A stretch of DNA of 64,000 nucleotides, taken from the NCBI GenBank assembly GCA_963784195.1, contig CAWARA010000020.1, positions 1 through 64,000 of the forward strand. The letters run 5' to 3'. This DNA comes from CAVQAH01 sp963784195. GTDB taxonomy: Bacteria; Acidobacteriota; Vicinamibacteria; Vicinamibacterales; 2-12-FULL-66-21. A program made the position numbers and the translations under genes. Shown one piece after another: positions 31,801 to 40,636 of this stretch (position 1 is its first letter; each line of letters opens with the position of its first letter). Below the pieces are notes generated by a model. That model made no database searches. It saw only the letters and a program-made list of their open reading frames with translations, and had not been told where the DNA came from.

Positions 31801-34182
31801 CTACTCGTCGCGCAGGAGCGTCACGGGATCGACGGCAGCGGCGACTCTCGCCGGCCTGGACACCGCGATCATCGTGATCACCGCCATCAGGCCGAGGACG
31901 ACCACCCAACTCAACGGATCGGTCACGGTCACACCGTACTGCAACGACGCGAGACTCTTGGCGAGCGACCAGCCTGCGGCAGAACCAAGCGCCACTCCCA
32001 GCAGGCTCACGACCGCACCGTCGCGCAGGACCAGGCGACGAATCTGGCTCGTGGACGCACCGAGCGCAGTCCGGATCCCGAACTCCCGGCGCCGACGGCC
32101 CACGGCATAACTGAGGATGCCAAACAGTCCGCCGCATGCCGCGATGATTGCTACCGCGGCAAAGACAAACCCGAGTGCCGCGGCAGCCCTGGGCGCGGCG
32201 AGCTGCTCGAAATAGGCAGCATCGAGCGGCCCGACGTCGTAGACCTGGATCGCCGGGCTGATGGACATGATCTTCTGACGAATATGCGCGCCATCAGGAC
32301 ATGCGGCGCCGCACCGCAGGCTGACCGAGAAGTACCCACGGCCGATGCCCTCAGTCGACTCCGCGACGTAGAATTCCGGACGGTCTACCCGCGGATCGAC
32401 GGAGGGGTGATGAATCTCTCGCACCACGCCGACGACATGGAGTTTCTGCTTGCTGAACGCAAAGGATCGCCCCACGGGATCGAGGCCAGGCCACAGGATG
32501 GCGGCCAGCCGCTCACCAACGATGACCTCGCTCGACGAGTCGCCTTTCTGGAACGTGCGACCGTGCAGCAACGGGATGCCATAGAAATTGAAGAAGTCTG
32601 CGTCGACGTAATAGCTCTCGACGGTCAACCTCAGGGCTTCTGCCCCCGGGACGTCCGACTGCCACCCGCCACCGAAATGAATAGCGCCGCCATCTGGCGG
32701 GAGTCCGTAAGACAGCACGACGGACTCGACCCCAGGCAGCTGTCGCATCTCGGTCCCGATGAGCGCCGTCATGGACAGTCGTGACGCGCGATCGCTGAAC
32801 GTCGTGCTCGGCAGGGAGATCGTCGCGACGATGACGCCGTCGGAGTCGAGGCCGCGATCGGTGTTCGTCAGGTTGACGAAGGACCGAACGAGCAGTACCG
32901 CGCCGACGAGCAACATGCAGGCGAGCGCGATTTCGCCGACGATCAACCCTCGTGCGAACGTCTTCGCCGCGCGGGTCTCCGTGCCCGATCGATCGCCGAC
33001 TCTCAGCGACTCTGAAGGGTCGACGCGAGTCCCGACCCATGCCGGCAGCAGACCAGCGACGAGCGTCGCCACCAAGCCGGCGACCGACGAGGCGACGAGC
33101 GCGCGGATGTCGAGATTGAGGGGATTCAGCGTTCGCAGCAGGAACGCCTCGGGCAGAAACCCGCGCGCCGTCGCGACGAGGAACCACGCAAAGGCAAGCC
33201 CAGCGATCGATCCCGCGCCGCCGATGAAGGCACTCTCGACAATGGCCTGACGGAAGAGCCGTGCGCGCGACGCGCCGAGCGCCGCGCACATGCTGAACTC
33301 GCGCCGACGGTCGGTCAACCGCACGAGCAGCAGGCTGGCGACATTGGCGCACAGGACGAGAAATACGAGGGCCACGCCGGTCAAGAGCAGCGGGATCGCT
33401 CGTTCGTAGTAGCGGTCTGCGAGGTGTTGCGCGATCGGAGTCGGTCTTGCACGCAACGAGGCGGTCGTTGCATCCGCCGCTCGCGCAGCCTCGGTGGCGA
33501 GCCGGAGCGCGTCGGCCTGCGGCATCGAGGCAGCAAACCGCACGAATGGGATGGGCCGTTCTGCTGTTCGCTCCGGTGGCGGGACATCGAAGTTGATGGG
33601 CGTCCAGACTACGGTGTCCCAGGAGGGAAAGCGGAAGTCGGAGGGCAGAATCCCGACAACCATCCGCGGCCGCCCGTCGATGAGAATGGATCGACCGATC
33701 AGGTCTGCGTCGGCGCCGAATCCCGAGCGCCAGACGTCTTCCGAGAGCAGTGCCCGGTCGTCTGCGCCGGCCTTGCCTTCGTCCGGCAGGAAGAGTCGTC
33801 CACGAACGGCTCGGACGTCGAGCATCTGGAACAACCCCGGGGTGACGACGGCACTGGGCCGGGCGACCGGCCCGCTCGCGGTATCGATGAGCGCCGTGCC
33901 GCGGGACGCGGACTCGACCGCTTCGAACGCCGGACTCGACCGCCAGGCGGCAAAGACTTCCGGCGCAACGGAGATTTGGCCGCCGCGATCGTTGCCCATG
34001 TACAGTTGCGACAGGCGGTCCGGGGCCCTGAACGGCACCGGCCTCAACAAGAGGGCATCGGCAAGGGTGAACATGCCAGTCGTGAGACCGATGGCAAGCG
34101 CCAGCATCGCGGCAGCCCCGGCCATCGACGCGGGGCGCGATCGAACCCGGCGCCAGGCCTGCATCACGTCATCGAGAATCAT
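31801..34182 (-). CDS. ADOP-family / MacB-like permease without prefix domain
   Basis: 793 residues from ATG 34182 (TGGAGA upstream), intact. It begins at MILDDVMQAWRRVRSRPASM without the cytoplasmic prefix of the other ADOPs. First helix LALAIGLTTGMFTLADALLL; central helices LVLCANVASLLLVRLTDRRR; second half VGAVLLVRSFVNLTNTDRGL, VESYYVDADFFNFYGIPLLH; C-terminal helices FGILSYAVGRRRREFGIRTA and LGLMAVITMIAVSRPARVAA. The 81-residue in-frame upstream extension lacks a ribosome site and family similarity. There is no nearby PadR or ATPase gene. Confidence 0.88.
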   Translation of the reverse strand: MILDDVMQAWRRVRSRPASMAGAAAMLALAIGLTTGMFTLADALLLRPVPFRAPDRLSQLYMGNDRGGQISVAPEVFAAWRSSPAFEAVESASRGTALIDTASGPVARPSAVVTPGLFQMLDVRAVRGRLFLPDEGKAGADDRALLSEDVWRSGFGADADLIGRSILIDGRPRMVVGILPSDFRFPSWDTVVWTPINFDVPPPERTAERPIPFVRFAASMPQADALRLATEAARAADATTASLRARPTPIAQHLADRYYERAIPLLLTGVALVFLVLCANVASLLLVRLTDRRREFSMCAALGASRARLFRQAIVESAFIGGAGSIAGLAFAWFLVATARGFLPEAFLLRTLNPLNLDIRALVASSVAGLVATLVAGLLPAWVGTRVDPSESLRVGDRSGTETRAAKTFARGLIVGEIALACMLLVGAVLLVRSFVNLTNTDRGLDSDGVIVATISLPSTTFSDRASRLSMTALIGTEMRQLPGVESVVLSYGLPPDGGAIHFGGGWQSDVPGAEALRLTVESYYVDADFFNFYGIPLLHGRTFQKGDSSSEVIVGERLAAILWPGLDPVGRSFAFSKQKLHVVGVVREIHHPSVDPRVDRPEFYVAESTEGIGRGYFSVSLRCGAACPDGAHIRQKIMSISPAIQVYDVGPLDAAYFEQLAAPRAAAALGFVFAAVAIIAACGGLFGILSYAVGRRRREFGIRTALGASTSQIRRLVLRDGAVVSLLGVALGSAAGWSLAKSLASLQYGVTVTDPLSWVVVLGLMAVITMIAVSRPARVAAAVDPVTLLRDE

Positions 34183-34294
34183 GCACGTCTCCACAGATCC
34201 GAGGTCCTTGGCTGCGCTGCATTCCGGCCGATGCCGGCTTTCAGTCACTGACGTCTCGGGCATCGTTCCGGTTGGCGAAGTAGGATGGTGAACG

Positions 34295-35267
34295 GTGCCG
34301 AAGGTTCAGTGGATCGTCGACGCCGGGGACGCCGGACAGCGCCTCGACAAGTTTCTCGCCGGCGCCGGACCGGCTGGGCTCCCGCCAACGCGCGAGCACG
34401 AGCCTCGAGCGAGGCCGAGTGTACGTCAACGGTGCGGAGGTTGGTATCGGCGAGGCTGGAACGCGCCTGTCAGCCGGGGATGTCGTCGGGTTCTGGGCCG
34501 ACCGCCCTGGCACCGCCAGGCGCCCCCACCGGCAGGGTGAGCGAGACGGGCTCGACATCGTCTATGAAGACGACGTGCTGATTGTCGTCAACAAACCAGC
34601 GGGCCTTCTGACGGTGCCGCTCGAGCGCAAGGGCTCCGTCCCGTCGGTCTACGACCTGATCGCCGGCCGCTTCAGGTCGCACGGCAAGCGGCGACCCTAT
34701 GTCGTCCATCGGATAGACCAGGACTCCTCCGGACTGGTGGTATTCGCGAAGGATGCGGTCACACAGCGCGCTCTGCAGGATCAATTCAAGCGGAGGGAGC
34801 CAGAACGCGTCTATCACGCCGTCGTGCACGGCCGGGTAGAACCGCCTGAGGGTACGTGGCGCAATCACCTCGTCTGGAATACCAAAGCGCTCATTCAGAA
34901 AGAGACGCACGCACGCGATCCGCGCGGGATAGAGTCGATCAGCGACTACCGCGTGCTCGAAGAGTTCGAGCGGGCTACGCTTCTCGAAGTGCGCCTGCGC
35001 ACCGGCCGTCGCAACCAGATCCGCGTTCAGGCTCAGTTGCGCGGGCACAGCCTGGTAGGTGAGAGTCGGTACGTGGCGAACGATGCCGTCGAGAGGATCC
35101 GCTTTGGGCGTCAGGCACTCCATGCCCATCTCCTGTCGTTCAAGCATCCGGTCGATGGCCGAACGCTGGACCTCGAGGGCCCGCCGCCTGCGGATTTCGT
35201 TGACTTGATCTCCCGCCTGCGGCGTCGCACACGTGTTCGGCCGAAACCAAAGACCGCGGGCTCGTAG
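34295..35267 (+). CDS. RluA-family 23S rRNA/tRNA pseudouridine synthase with S4 domain, one frameshift
   Basis: Starts GTG 34295 (PKVQWIVDAGDAGQRLDKFL). An indel near 34370 interrupts the S4 domain: the third frame gives DRLGSRQRASTSLERGRVYV, after which the gene is open to 35267. Catalytic domain: YEDDVLIVVNKPAGLLTVPL, then HRIDQDSSGLVVFAKDA with the nucleophilic Asp, and RNQIRVQAQLRGHSLVG. Family members isomerise uridines in 23S rRNA or tRNA; the position here cannot be told. Full length is about 324 residues. A TAGGAT 8 bases before the GTG could be a -10 box for a nearly leaderless message. Confidence 0.85.
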
Positions 35268-35297
35268 GAGTCCGTAACGCGCGTCACGCAGGTCGCG

Positions 35298-37716
35298 CTA
35301 CTCGCGCAGCGCGATTGTCGGATTGATGCGCAGCGCGCGCGCCGTCGGCACCACGGCGGCGACCACGATCATCAACGCGAGCGCTACCGGGATGGCGGCG
35401 ATGGTCCTGACATCGATCCCGGCCGTCCCGTCGGTGATCGACTCCAGCAGTTTGATCCCCGCGAAGGCGCCGATAAAGCCCGTCACGAGTCCGGCCGCCG
35501 TCAACGCGAGTCCCTGGCCGTACACGAGCGTCACGACCTGGACAGGCCTCGCCCCGAGCGCGACGCGAACGCCAATCTCACGTGTGCGGCGTGCCACGAC
35601 GTCGGCCATGACAGCGTAGACGCCGATGATGGCGAGGATCAGCGCCAACGCACCGCAGGTCCCGACGAGGCCTGTGGTCAGGCGATCGAGCGCCAGCGCC
35701 TCTGACAGGAACGTATCGAGGGTGACCAGCCGGAAAATCGTCACGCCCTCGTCGGTCTGCACGAGTTCGCGACGGACCGATCCGAGCAGGGCTGACGGGT
35801 CTCCTGACGTTCTCGCGACGAGGCTCAGGTTGGCCTGATACTTCTGCGTCAGCGGATAGTAGACCGTTGGCTGGGGCGACTCCTGCAGCGTCCTGTAGCG
35901 GGCGGACTTCACGACGCCGACAATCTTCACGAGATCCTGATCGTCGCGGAGCCACTCGCCCACGGCCGAACCACGGAAATATCGGCGCGCCAGCTCGTCG
36001 TTGACGACGACGACCGGTTGCGAGCGAGGCCGGTCGCGCTCATCGAAGCCGCGGCCCGCCAGGAGTCCAATCTGCATCGCATCGAAGTAACCAGGCGAGG
36101 CCACGTTGGTCTCGAGGTCTGCGCTCTCGACAGTTCCCGTGCCGCCCGGATAGACGACGAATCTGGTCGTGCTTGCGCGGCCGAGCGGTGGCACCGACAC
36201 CCACGCGACCGCTTCGACCCCCGGCAGGCCGGCGACCCGTTCTCTCGACTCGCGAATCAGGCGGCCACCGCGAATCGGATCGGCATGACGGCCGGGCAAC
36301 TCGATCGTCGCGATGGCGACGTTCCGGGCAAATCCGGGGTCGGCGCGCAGGGCGTCTGTCAGGCTGCGGACGACGACGGCTGTCGCGACGAGGAGGATCA
36401 CCGACAGCGCCACCTGCGACGTGACGAGAATCGTTCGCAGGCGGGCACCGCCCTGCGCCTCCGATGCGCCGCTGCCGTCGCCGCGAAGCGCAAGGACCAT
36501 CATCGGCCGCGTCGCTTGAAGTGCTGGCGTGAGGCCGAAACCGACGCCGGCGAGGACCGATATCAACAGCGTCGTCGCGAACGCGAGGGGATCGAGACGC
36601 GTTTCGAGCATCTGTGCGTGCTCGGGTGGGAAGAGCGACGGAATTCCCCGCGCCGTCCACATCGCGAACAGCAATCCGATGGCGCCGCCAAGCGTCGCGA
36701 CGAGCAGGCTCTCCGTCAGCAGGAGCTTCAACAGGCGGCGGCGGGTTGCGCCCAGCGCGAAGCGGACCGCGATCTCGCGGCCTCGACTCGTGGCACGGGA
36801 CAGCAGCAGGCTGCCGGCGTTGGCGCAGGCGCTCAGCAGAACCAGTGCCGTCGCGCCAAGCATCGCAGCACCGATCAAGGCCACCCGACGTGCGGAGCAC
36901 GGGATCCAGCCGTGAATGACGAACGAGGGTGAGCCGGCGCGGATCGTCACGTCCGCTGATCGACCCGCGATTGCTCTCGGGAAACCGGTCCGCCAATTCT
37001 GCTGCTACGGCCTGCATTCGACGTTGCGCCTCACTGAGCCGGATGCCCGGACTGAGTCGCGCGATCACCGCGAGCCGCCGCTCGGCGCGCTCGCCGAGGA
37101 GATCGGAGCGCAACGGCACCCAAATCTCGGATGCACGGCCGAGCCGCAATCCGGCGAACCGATCCGGCGCGACGCCCACCACACGATACGGTCGATCGTC
37201 GAGCGTAACCGTCTGGCCTATCGCGCTCTCGTCGGCGCCGAACCCCTGTTGCCAGAGCCGGTAGCTGATGACGACGTCAGTCACGTCGGCCTCTTGATCG
37301 CCGAGCGACAGCTGTCCACGTGCGGCCTGCATCCCGAGAGTGGTGAAGAAGTCAGCCGAGACGGCCGCTACGCGCACGCGTTCAGATACCTCGCCGGCCC
37401 GCCAGGTGACGAGCGCGTGGTCGTCGATCGCGGCAGCCGAGGTGAATGTCTGACGGTCTGCCCTGATGGATTCGAAGTCAGGATAGGAAGTGCTGCCGTA
37501 CGGACCGCCGTCGAATTGACTCGTGTAGACCGCGACCAGCGTGCGTGGGTCGGCAACGCCAGCAGGGGCCCGAAACAACAGCGCGTTGACGAGGCTGAAT
37601 ACGGTCGCGTTCGCACCGGTGCCGACGGCGAGACTACCCAGCAGAATGGCTGCGATCGCCGGCGATCGTGCCAGCGCGCGGATCGAGTAGCGGAGGTCGT
37701 CGTACAGATCAGTCAC
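35298..37716 (-). CDS. ADOP-family / MacB-like permease, one frameshift
   Basis: About 805 residues. The N-terminal part from ATG 37716 reads MTDLYDDLRYSIRALARSPA, LLGSLAVGTGANATVFSLVN, VVISYRLWQQGFGADE and ELADRFPESNRG, then shifts frame near 36945. The C-terminal part carries ALIGAAMLGATALVLLSACA, RFALGATRRRLLKLLLTESL and IGVYAVMADVVARRTREIG to the stop at 35298. It starts without the prefix domain, like the permease at 31.8-34.2 kb. The two ADOPs flank the RluA gene. Confidence 0.85.
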
Positions 37717-37842
37717 CAGATTGGTGCGAGCAGCCTGTGTGCCAGCGGACGGTCTCAGCGGGTCTACGATTTAGCCCGCAGAAACGGCCCAAACTGCCCG
37801 CTGTCGAACAGCCACACGTCAGCGGCGGACAGGTACAGCACA

Positions 37843-38433
37843 TCAATGTTGGGTGAGTCGGCGGTAGTCCTCAGGCGTGTCGATATCCCGCAGCACGCCC
37901 TCATCGTCCACCTCGACGTCGAGAACCGACGCCTCGTGCGCGCGCACCACGGACTTGGCGCCGACGGCCGGGTTGGCCCGGCGCAATTCGTCGAAGACCT
38001 GGCGCCCGAAGATCACCGGGTGGCCATGGCGGCCACGATGGCTGGTCCGCGCAATCGGTACATGCGCCGCCGCGAAGGCCTCGATGAGGATCCTGACCGT
38101 CGCCGGGGCGATCAACGGGAGGTCAACGAGCGTCACGAGCACGCCGCCGACACCCGGTCGATCGGCTGCGTTCAGGCCCGCGATCACAGACGACAGTTGT
38201 CCTTCGTCCGCACGAGCGTTCTCTACGAAGCGCGACCGAGGGAGACGCTCCACTTCGTCGCGCAATGGTCGATCTTCGCCCCGTCCGACGACAAAGACAT
38301 CGTCCACTCCCCCATCGATCAACGTGGTGACCAGCGTCCAGACGAACGTCGATCCGTTCGGCATCGTCAGCAGCGCCTTGGGACTGCCCATGCGCGTCGA
38401 TGCGCCGGAGGCGAGGATGATGCCCGGGATCAC
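37843..38433 (-). CDS. mocA: molybdenum cofactor cytidylyltransferase-like NTP transferase
   Basis: 196 residues. Nucleotide-binding start IILASGASTRMGSPKALL, the metal-binding DLPLI segment, GRHGHPVIFGRQVFDELR and the C-terminal DIDTPEDYRRL are typical of MocA/MobA transferases. The GRHGHP motif favours MocA (CTP, giving molybdopterin cytosine dinucleotide for xanthine-dehydrogenase-family enzymes) over MobA. The start is GTG 38433, preceded by TACAAT and only 6 bases, so the message is probably leaderless. selC lies 232 bases upstream; moaE-moaD are at 52.8 kb. Confidence 0.85.
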   Translation of the reverse strand: MIPGIILASGASTRMGSPKALLTMPNGSTFVWTLVTTLIDGGVDDVFVVGRGEDRPLRDEVERLPRSRFVENARADEGQLSSVIAGLNAADRPGVGGVLVTLVDLPLIAPATVRILIEAFAAAHVPIARTSHRGRHGHPVIFGRQVFDELRRANPAVGAKSVVRAHEASVLDVEVDDEGVLRDIDTPEDYRRLTQH

Positions 38434-38439
38434 GAGGGA

Positions 38440-38445
38440 ATTGTA
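38440..38445 (-). promoter_or_regulatory. -10 box for a leaderless mocA transcript
   Basis: TACAAT on the minus strand with exactly 6 bases (TCCCTC) before the GTG start and no Shine-Dalgarno sequence. No convincing -35 box is seen. Confidence 0.5.
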
Positions 38446-38556
38446 CCGATCTCTCGGGGCTCAGCTTGCCCGAAGCGCGCCCGATCGCGACCGCGCGAAG
38501 GCCGGAGCTCGTGACTGGGGGCTCTCCTGGCCGAAGCTCTGAATCGAATGTTCGGA

Positions 38557-38665
38557 CAGTCCGCCTTCGCCAAGGCTACGGCGGGACAACCTTCCCCCAG
38601 TCATCAGCGAAGGTTGGCTTGCCCAGCCGAAGCTCGCGGCTCACGATCCAGCCGCGAGCGAAGGC
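38557..38665. repeat. tRNA-associated repeat abutting selC
   Basis: Related to 15660-15879: it shares CCGCCTTCGC, GGCTACGGCG, AGCCGAAGCTC and GCGAGCGAAGG. It ends one base before the selC 3' CCA. It contains the perfect hairpin GCTCGCGGCT-CACGATCC-AGCCGCGAGC. Read from selC, the sequence after CCA starts GCCTTCGCTCGCGGC. Confidence 0.65.
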
Positions 38666-38764
38666 TGGCGGAAGCGCCTGGGAGTCGAACCCAGCCCGCC
38701 CGCTATTACGCAGGCAGCGACCGATTTTGAAGACCGGGAGGGCCACCGGGCCCCGTTCGCTTCC
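38666..38764 (-). tRNA. selC: tRNA-Sec (selenocysteine, anticodon TCA)
   Basis: 99 nt with encoded CCA. Diagnostic traits: acceptor GGAAGCG/CGCTTCC with G discriminator; a 6-bp D-stem GGGGCC/GGCCCT closed by a CGGT loop; anticodon stem CCGGT/ATCGG with loop CTTCAAA (anticodon TCA, reads UGA); a long variable arm GCCTGC-GTAATA-GCGGGC; T-arm CTGGG-TTCGACT-CCCAG. TACAAT 8 bases upstream is a likely -10 box. Its presence implies selA, selB and selenoproteins elsewhere. No selenoprotein gene is recognised in this window. Confidence 0.93.
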
Positions 38765-38772
38765 GTTGACTG

Positions 38773-38778
38773 ATTGTA
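38773..38778 (-). promoter_or_regulatory. -10 box of selC
   Basis: TACAAT on the minus strand, 8 bases before the mature 5' end of tRNA-Sec. The same hexamer precedes tRNA-Ala. No clear -35 box. Confidence 0.5.
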
Positions 38779-38904
38779 CGAAAGGGAAGGCGTGAGGGGT
38801 AAAAACCGGAACCGGGAGGAGCGGATCCGGTTGTCAAACGCGTTTGGCTGAGGCACGAGCGGGGCGAGGCGCCCCGCCCGCCGGGAACAGTGCGGAGACG
38901 AGAA

Positions 38905-39111
38905 TCAGCCTTCGATCAGGCGGACCTCTCCGGCGCGCGGACCCTTGCCGGAGTCCTCTGGGGTGAATTCCACGCGCTGGCCCTCCCGCAGCAGCTCGAA
39001 CACGGCGCCGCGGACGGAGCTGCGGTGGAAAAAGTGCTCGATTCCACTCTCGTCACGAATGAAACCGAAGCCCTTGTCAATCAGCAGGCGCGCTATGGTC
39101 CCGGTAGGCAT
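38905..39111 (-). CDS. cold-shock domain protein (CspA family)
   Basis: 68 residues from ATG 39111, preceded by GGAGG. The CSD nucleic-acid-binding motifs are present in slightly diverged form: GTIARLLIDKGFGFIRDESG (RNP1 KGFGFI) and IEHFFHRSSV (RNP2). It ends EVRLIEG. An RNA chaperone or antiterminator role is expected. The promoter at 39316-39288 gives a 5' leader of about 170 nt, as in cold-inducible csp mRNAs whose leaders act as thermosensors. An in-frame extension to 39198 lacks a ribosome site. Confidence 0.92.
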   Translation of the reverse strand: MPTGTIARLLIDKGFGFIRDESGIEHFFHRSSVRGAVFELLREGQRVEFTPEDSGKGPRAGEVRLIEG

Positions 39112-39287
39112 ACGTCCTCCGATGAACGGCCCCCGGGAACATCCCGGGGCGAGACAAGCTGAGTGCAGGGGACAGGGCCGGGAGGACGCGGCCCTCAAAT
39201 GCCAGGAACGCCGACGACCTTCCGCTCTACCTGCGCCTCACGCGAGCCGGGCTCGGGTCCCGGCGCGCTGAGCTTGAAAACGCGGTC

Positions 39288-39316
39288 AGTGTAGGGAGTT
39301 CCACCCGGGAAGTCAA
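39288..39316 (-). promoter_or_regulatory. promoter of the cold-shock gene
   Basis: Minus-strand TTGACT (-35, 39316-39311), 17-base spacer, TACACT (-10, 39293-39288). Transcription would start near 39281, leaving about 170 nt of untranslated leader before ATG 39111. This is the best sigma-70-like promoter in the window. Confidence 0.65.
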
Positions 39317-39325
39317 GAAATCAGG

Positions 39326-39535
39326 CTATTTAGAGGCAGTGCCCTCGATCGGGGCAGCGGGCCCTGCGGGCCCATCCGTTTTCTCCGACGGATGGGCTGG
39401 CTTCGGTGGTGCACTATACGTCGTCCAGAAATGTCTGCCGCAGAGAGGACAAACCCAGAACTGATCCGGCTTCCATTCGCCACCGGAAACCGGGTCGCGC
39501 ATCTCCATCTGCGAACCGCATCGCTGACATCGCAT
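39326..39535 (-). CDS. small zinc-ribbon protein
   Basis: 69 residues: MRCQRCGSQME, then FWVCPLCGRHFWTTYS gives two CxxC knuckles 22 residues apart, a treble-clef/zinc-ribbon pattern. The C-terminal part is a Pro/Ala-rich tail. TATAAT lies 6 bases before the ATG (39535) with no Shine-Dalgarno, suggesting a leaderless message. The function is unknown. Palindromic element B begins only about 15 bases upstream. Confidence 0.65.
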   Translation of the reverse strand: MRCQRCGSQMEMRDPVSGGEWKPDQFWVCPLCGRHFWTTYSAPPKPAHPSEKTDGPAGPAAPIEGTASK

Positions 39536-39541
39536 GACTGC

Positions 39542-39547
39542 ATTATA
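39542..39547 (-). promoter_or_regulatory. -10 box for a leaderless zinc-ribbon transcript
   Basis: Perfect TATAAT on the minus strand, 6 bases (GCAGTC) before the ATG at 39535. Any -35 element would fall inside the outer arm of palindromic element B. Confidence 0.55.
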
Positions 39548-39550
39548 CGG

Positions 39551-39895
39551 ACTACGGAGGACACGGAGGTTGAGGAGACGGAGGTGACGGAGGGAACGGA
39601 ACGAGCTTCAACTCGGAGAAACGGAGTCACGGAGGTTTACGCTCAAGTCTGCGTTCCGAGCCGATGCCGGCCCGGCCATCGGCCGGGCCGAGCGATGGAG
39701 CGATACCCCGAGGACACAAGCCGCGATTAATCGCGCGGGCGGCTTGTGTCCTCGGGGTATCGCTCCATCGCCCGCCGCGCACGCGCGGCGGCATCGGCTG
39801 CACCTCGTCGTACTACCCGCGCGTCTACCGTTCGCCTCCGTTCCTCCGTGTCTCCGTTTTTGAAGCTTGTTCCGTTCCCTCCGTCCCCTCCGTCA
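39551..39895. repeat. palindromic element, copy B (outer arms plus three-hairpin core)
   Basis: Same architecture as copy A. Core 39660-39798, also 139 bp: closing stem GCCGATGCC/GGCATCGGC, left hairpin GGCCCGGCC-ATC-GGCCGGGCC (39669-39689), perfect 33-bp central stem (39692-39724 with 39739-39771, loop GATTAATCGCGCGG), right hairpin GCCGCGC-AC-GCGCGGC (39774-39789). Five central-stem positions differ from copy A, and each is compensated on the other arm. Outer arms 39567-39634 and 39836-39895. It fills the gap between the zinc-ribbon gene and the HAD gene; no coding sequence is seen. Confidence 0.9.
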
Positions 39896-39933
39896 CCCAC
39901 AACTACCCCAGCACCCGCAATACACCCGGTACA

Positions 39934-40602
39934 TCACTCAAGTCGGAGAACACAGATCGATGCTCCGCTCGCGCGCAGGTGATCGACAGTCGAACTCCCG
40001 GTCGCCACACCGACCGGCACCGCGCCGGCAGCGAGCGCACACGCGACATCGTGGGGAGTGTCTCCGACAACGAAGACCTGATCGGAGGGGAGGGCCGGCA
40101 GACCTTGCGCTCGCGCGCGCTCGACCGCAAACGGCACCAGCGCGTTGCGATCCGCCGCGTCGTCACCGAATGCGCCGCAGCGGAAGTAGCGCCAGAGGTC
40201 GAAGTGTTCGAGCTTGATGCGGGCGCCCTGTTCGAAGTTGCCGGTCAGCAATCCAAGGAAGATGTCATCGCGCCTCTCCAACGCATCGAGCACATCGCGC
40301 ACGCCGGGCATCACCGCCTTCACGCCGCGCCCCGGCTCGAGAATCTCGGTTGTCAGGTGCTTGAGATAACTGTCCCTCAAGTCGGCGAACAGGCGTTCAT
40401 CGAGCTCGTGCCCGATGCGGGAGAGCGTGTCGTGCAGGATGATCCAGTCGGTGCGTCCGGCCAGCGGGACTTCCTGCAGGGCATCGACGTGTCCGATGAT
40501 CTCCTCGCACGCGCGGTTCATCGCACGCATTCCTGCGCCGCCGGTCAGCACGAGAGTGCCATCGATGTCGAAAAGCACGAGCTTGCGACACTTGAGCATC
40601 AT
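39934..40602 (-). CDS. HAD-superfamily phosphatase (phosphoglycolate-phosphatase-like)
   Basis: 222 residues from ATG 40602. HAD motif I is FDIDGTLV (Asp12, Asp14), motif II FLGLLTGN, motif IV QVFVVGDTPHDVACA, with a helical cap (AGRTDWIILHDTLSRIGHEL) between. Family members dephosphorylate phosphoglycolate and other small phosphate esters. Only 34 bases separate it from the divergent sodC start, so both promoters overlap around the TACAAT at 40614-40619. Element B lies beyond its 3' end. Confidence 0.85.
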   Translation of the reverse strand: MMLKCRKLVLFDIDGTLVLTGGAGMRAMNRACEEIIGHVDALQEVPLAGRTDWIILHDTLSRIGHELDERLFADLRDSYLKHLTTEILEPGRGVKAVMPGVRDVLDALERRDDIFLGLLTGNFEQGARIKLEHFDLWRYFRCGAFGDDAADRNALVPFAVERARAQGLPALPSDQVFVVGDTPHDVACALAAGAVPVGVATGSSTVDHLRASGASICVLRLE

Positions 40603-40636
40603 CGCAACCGATCTACAATCGCCCACAGGAGGCATT

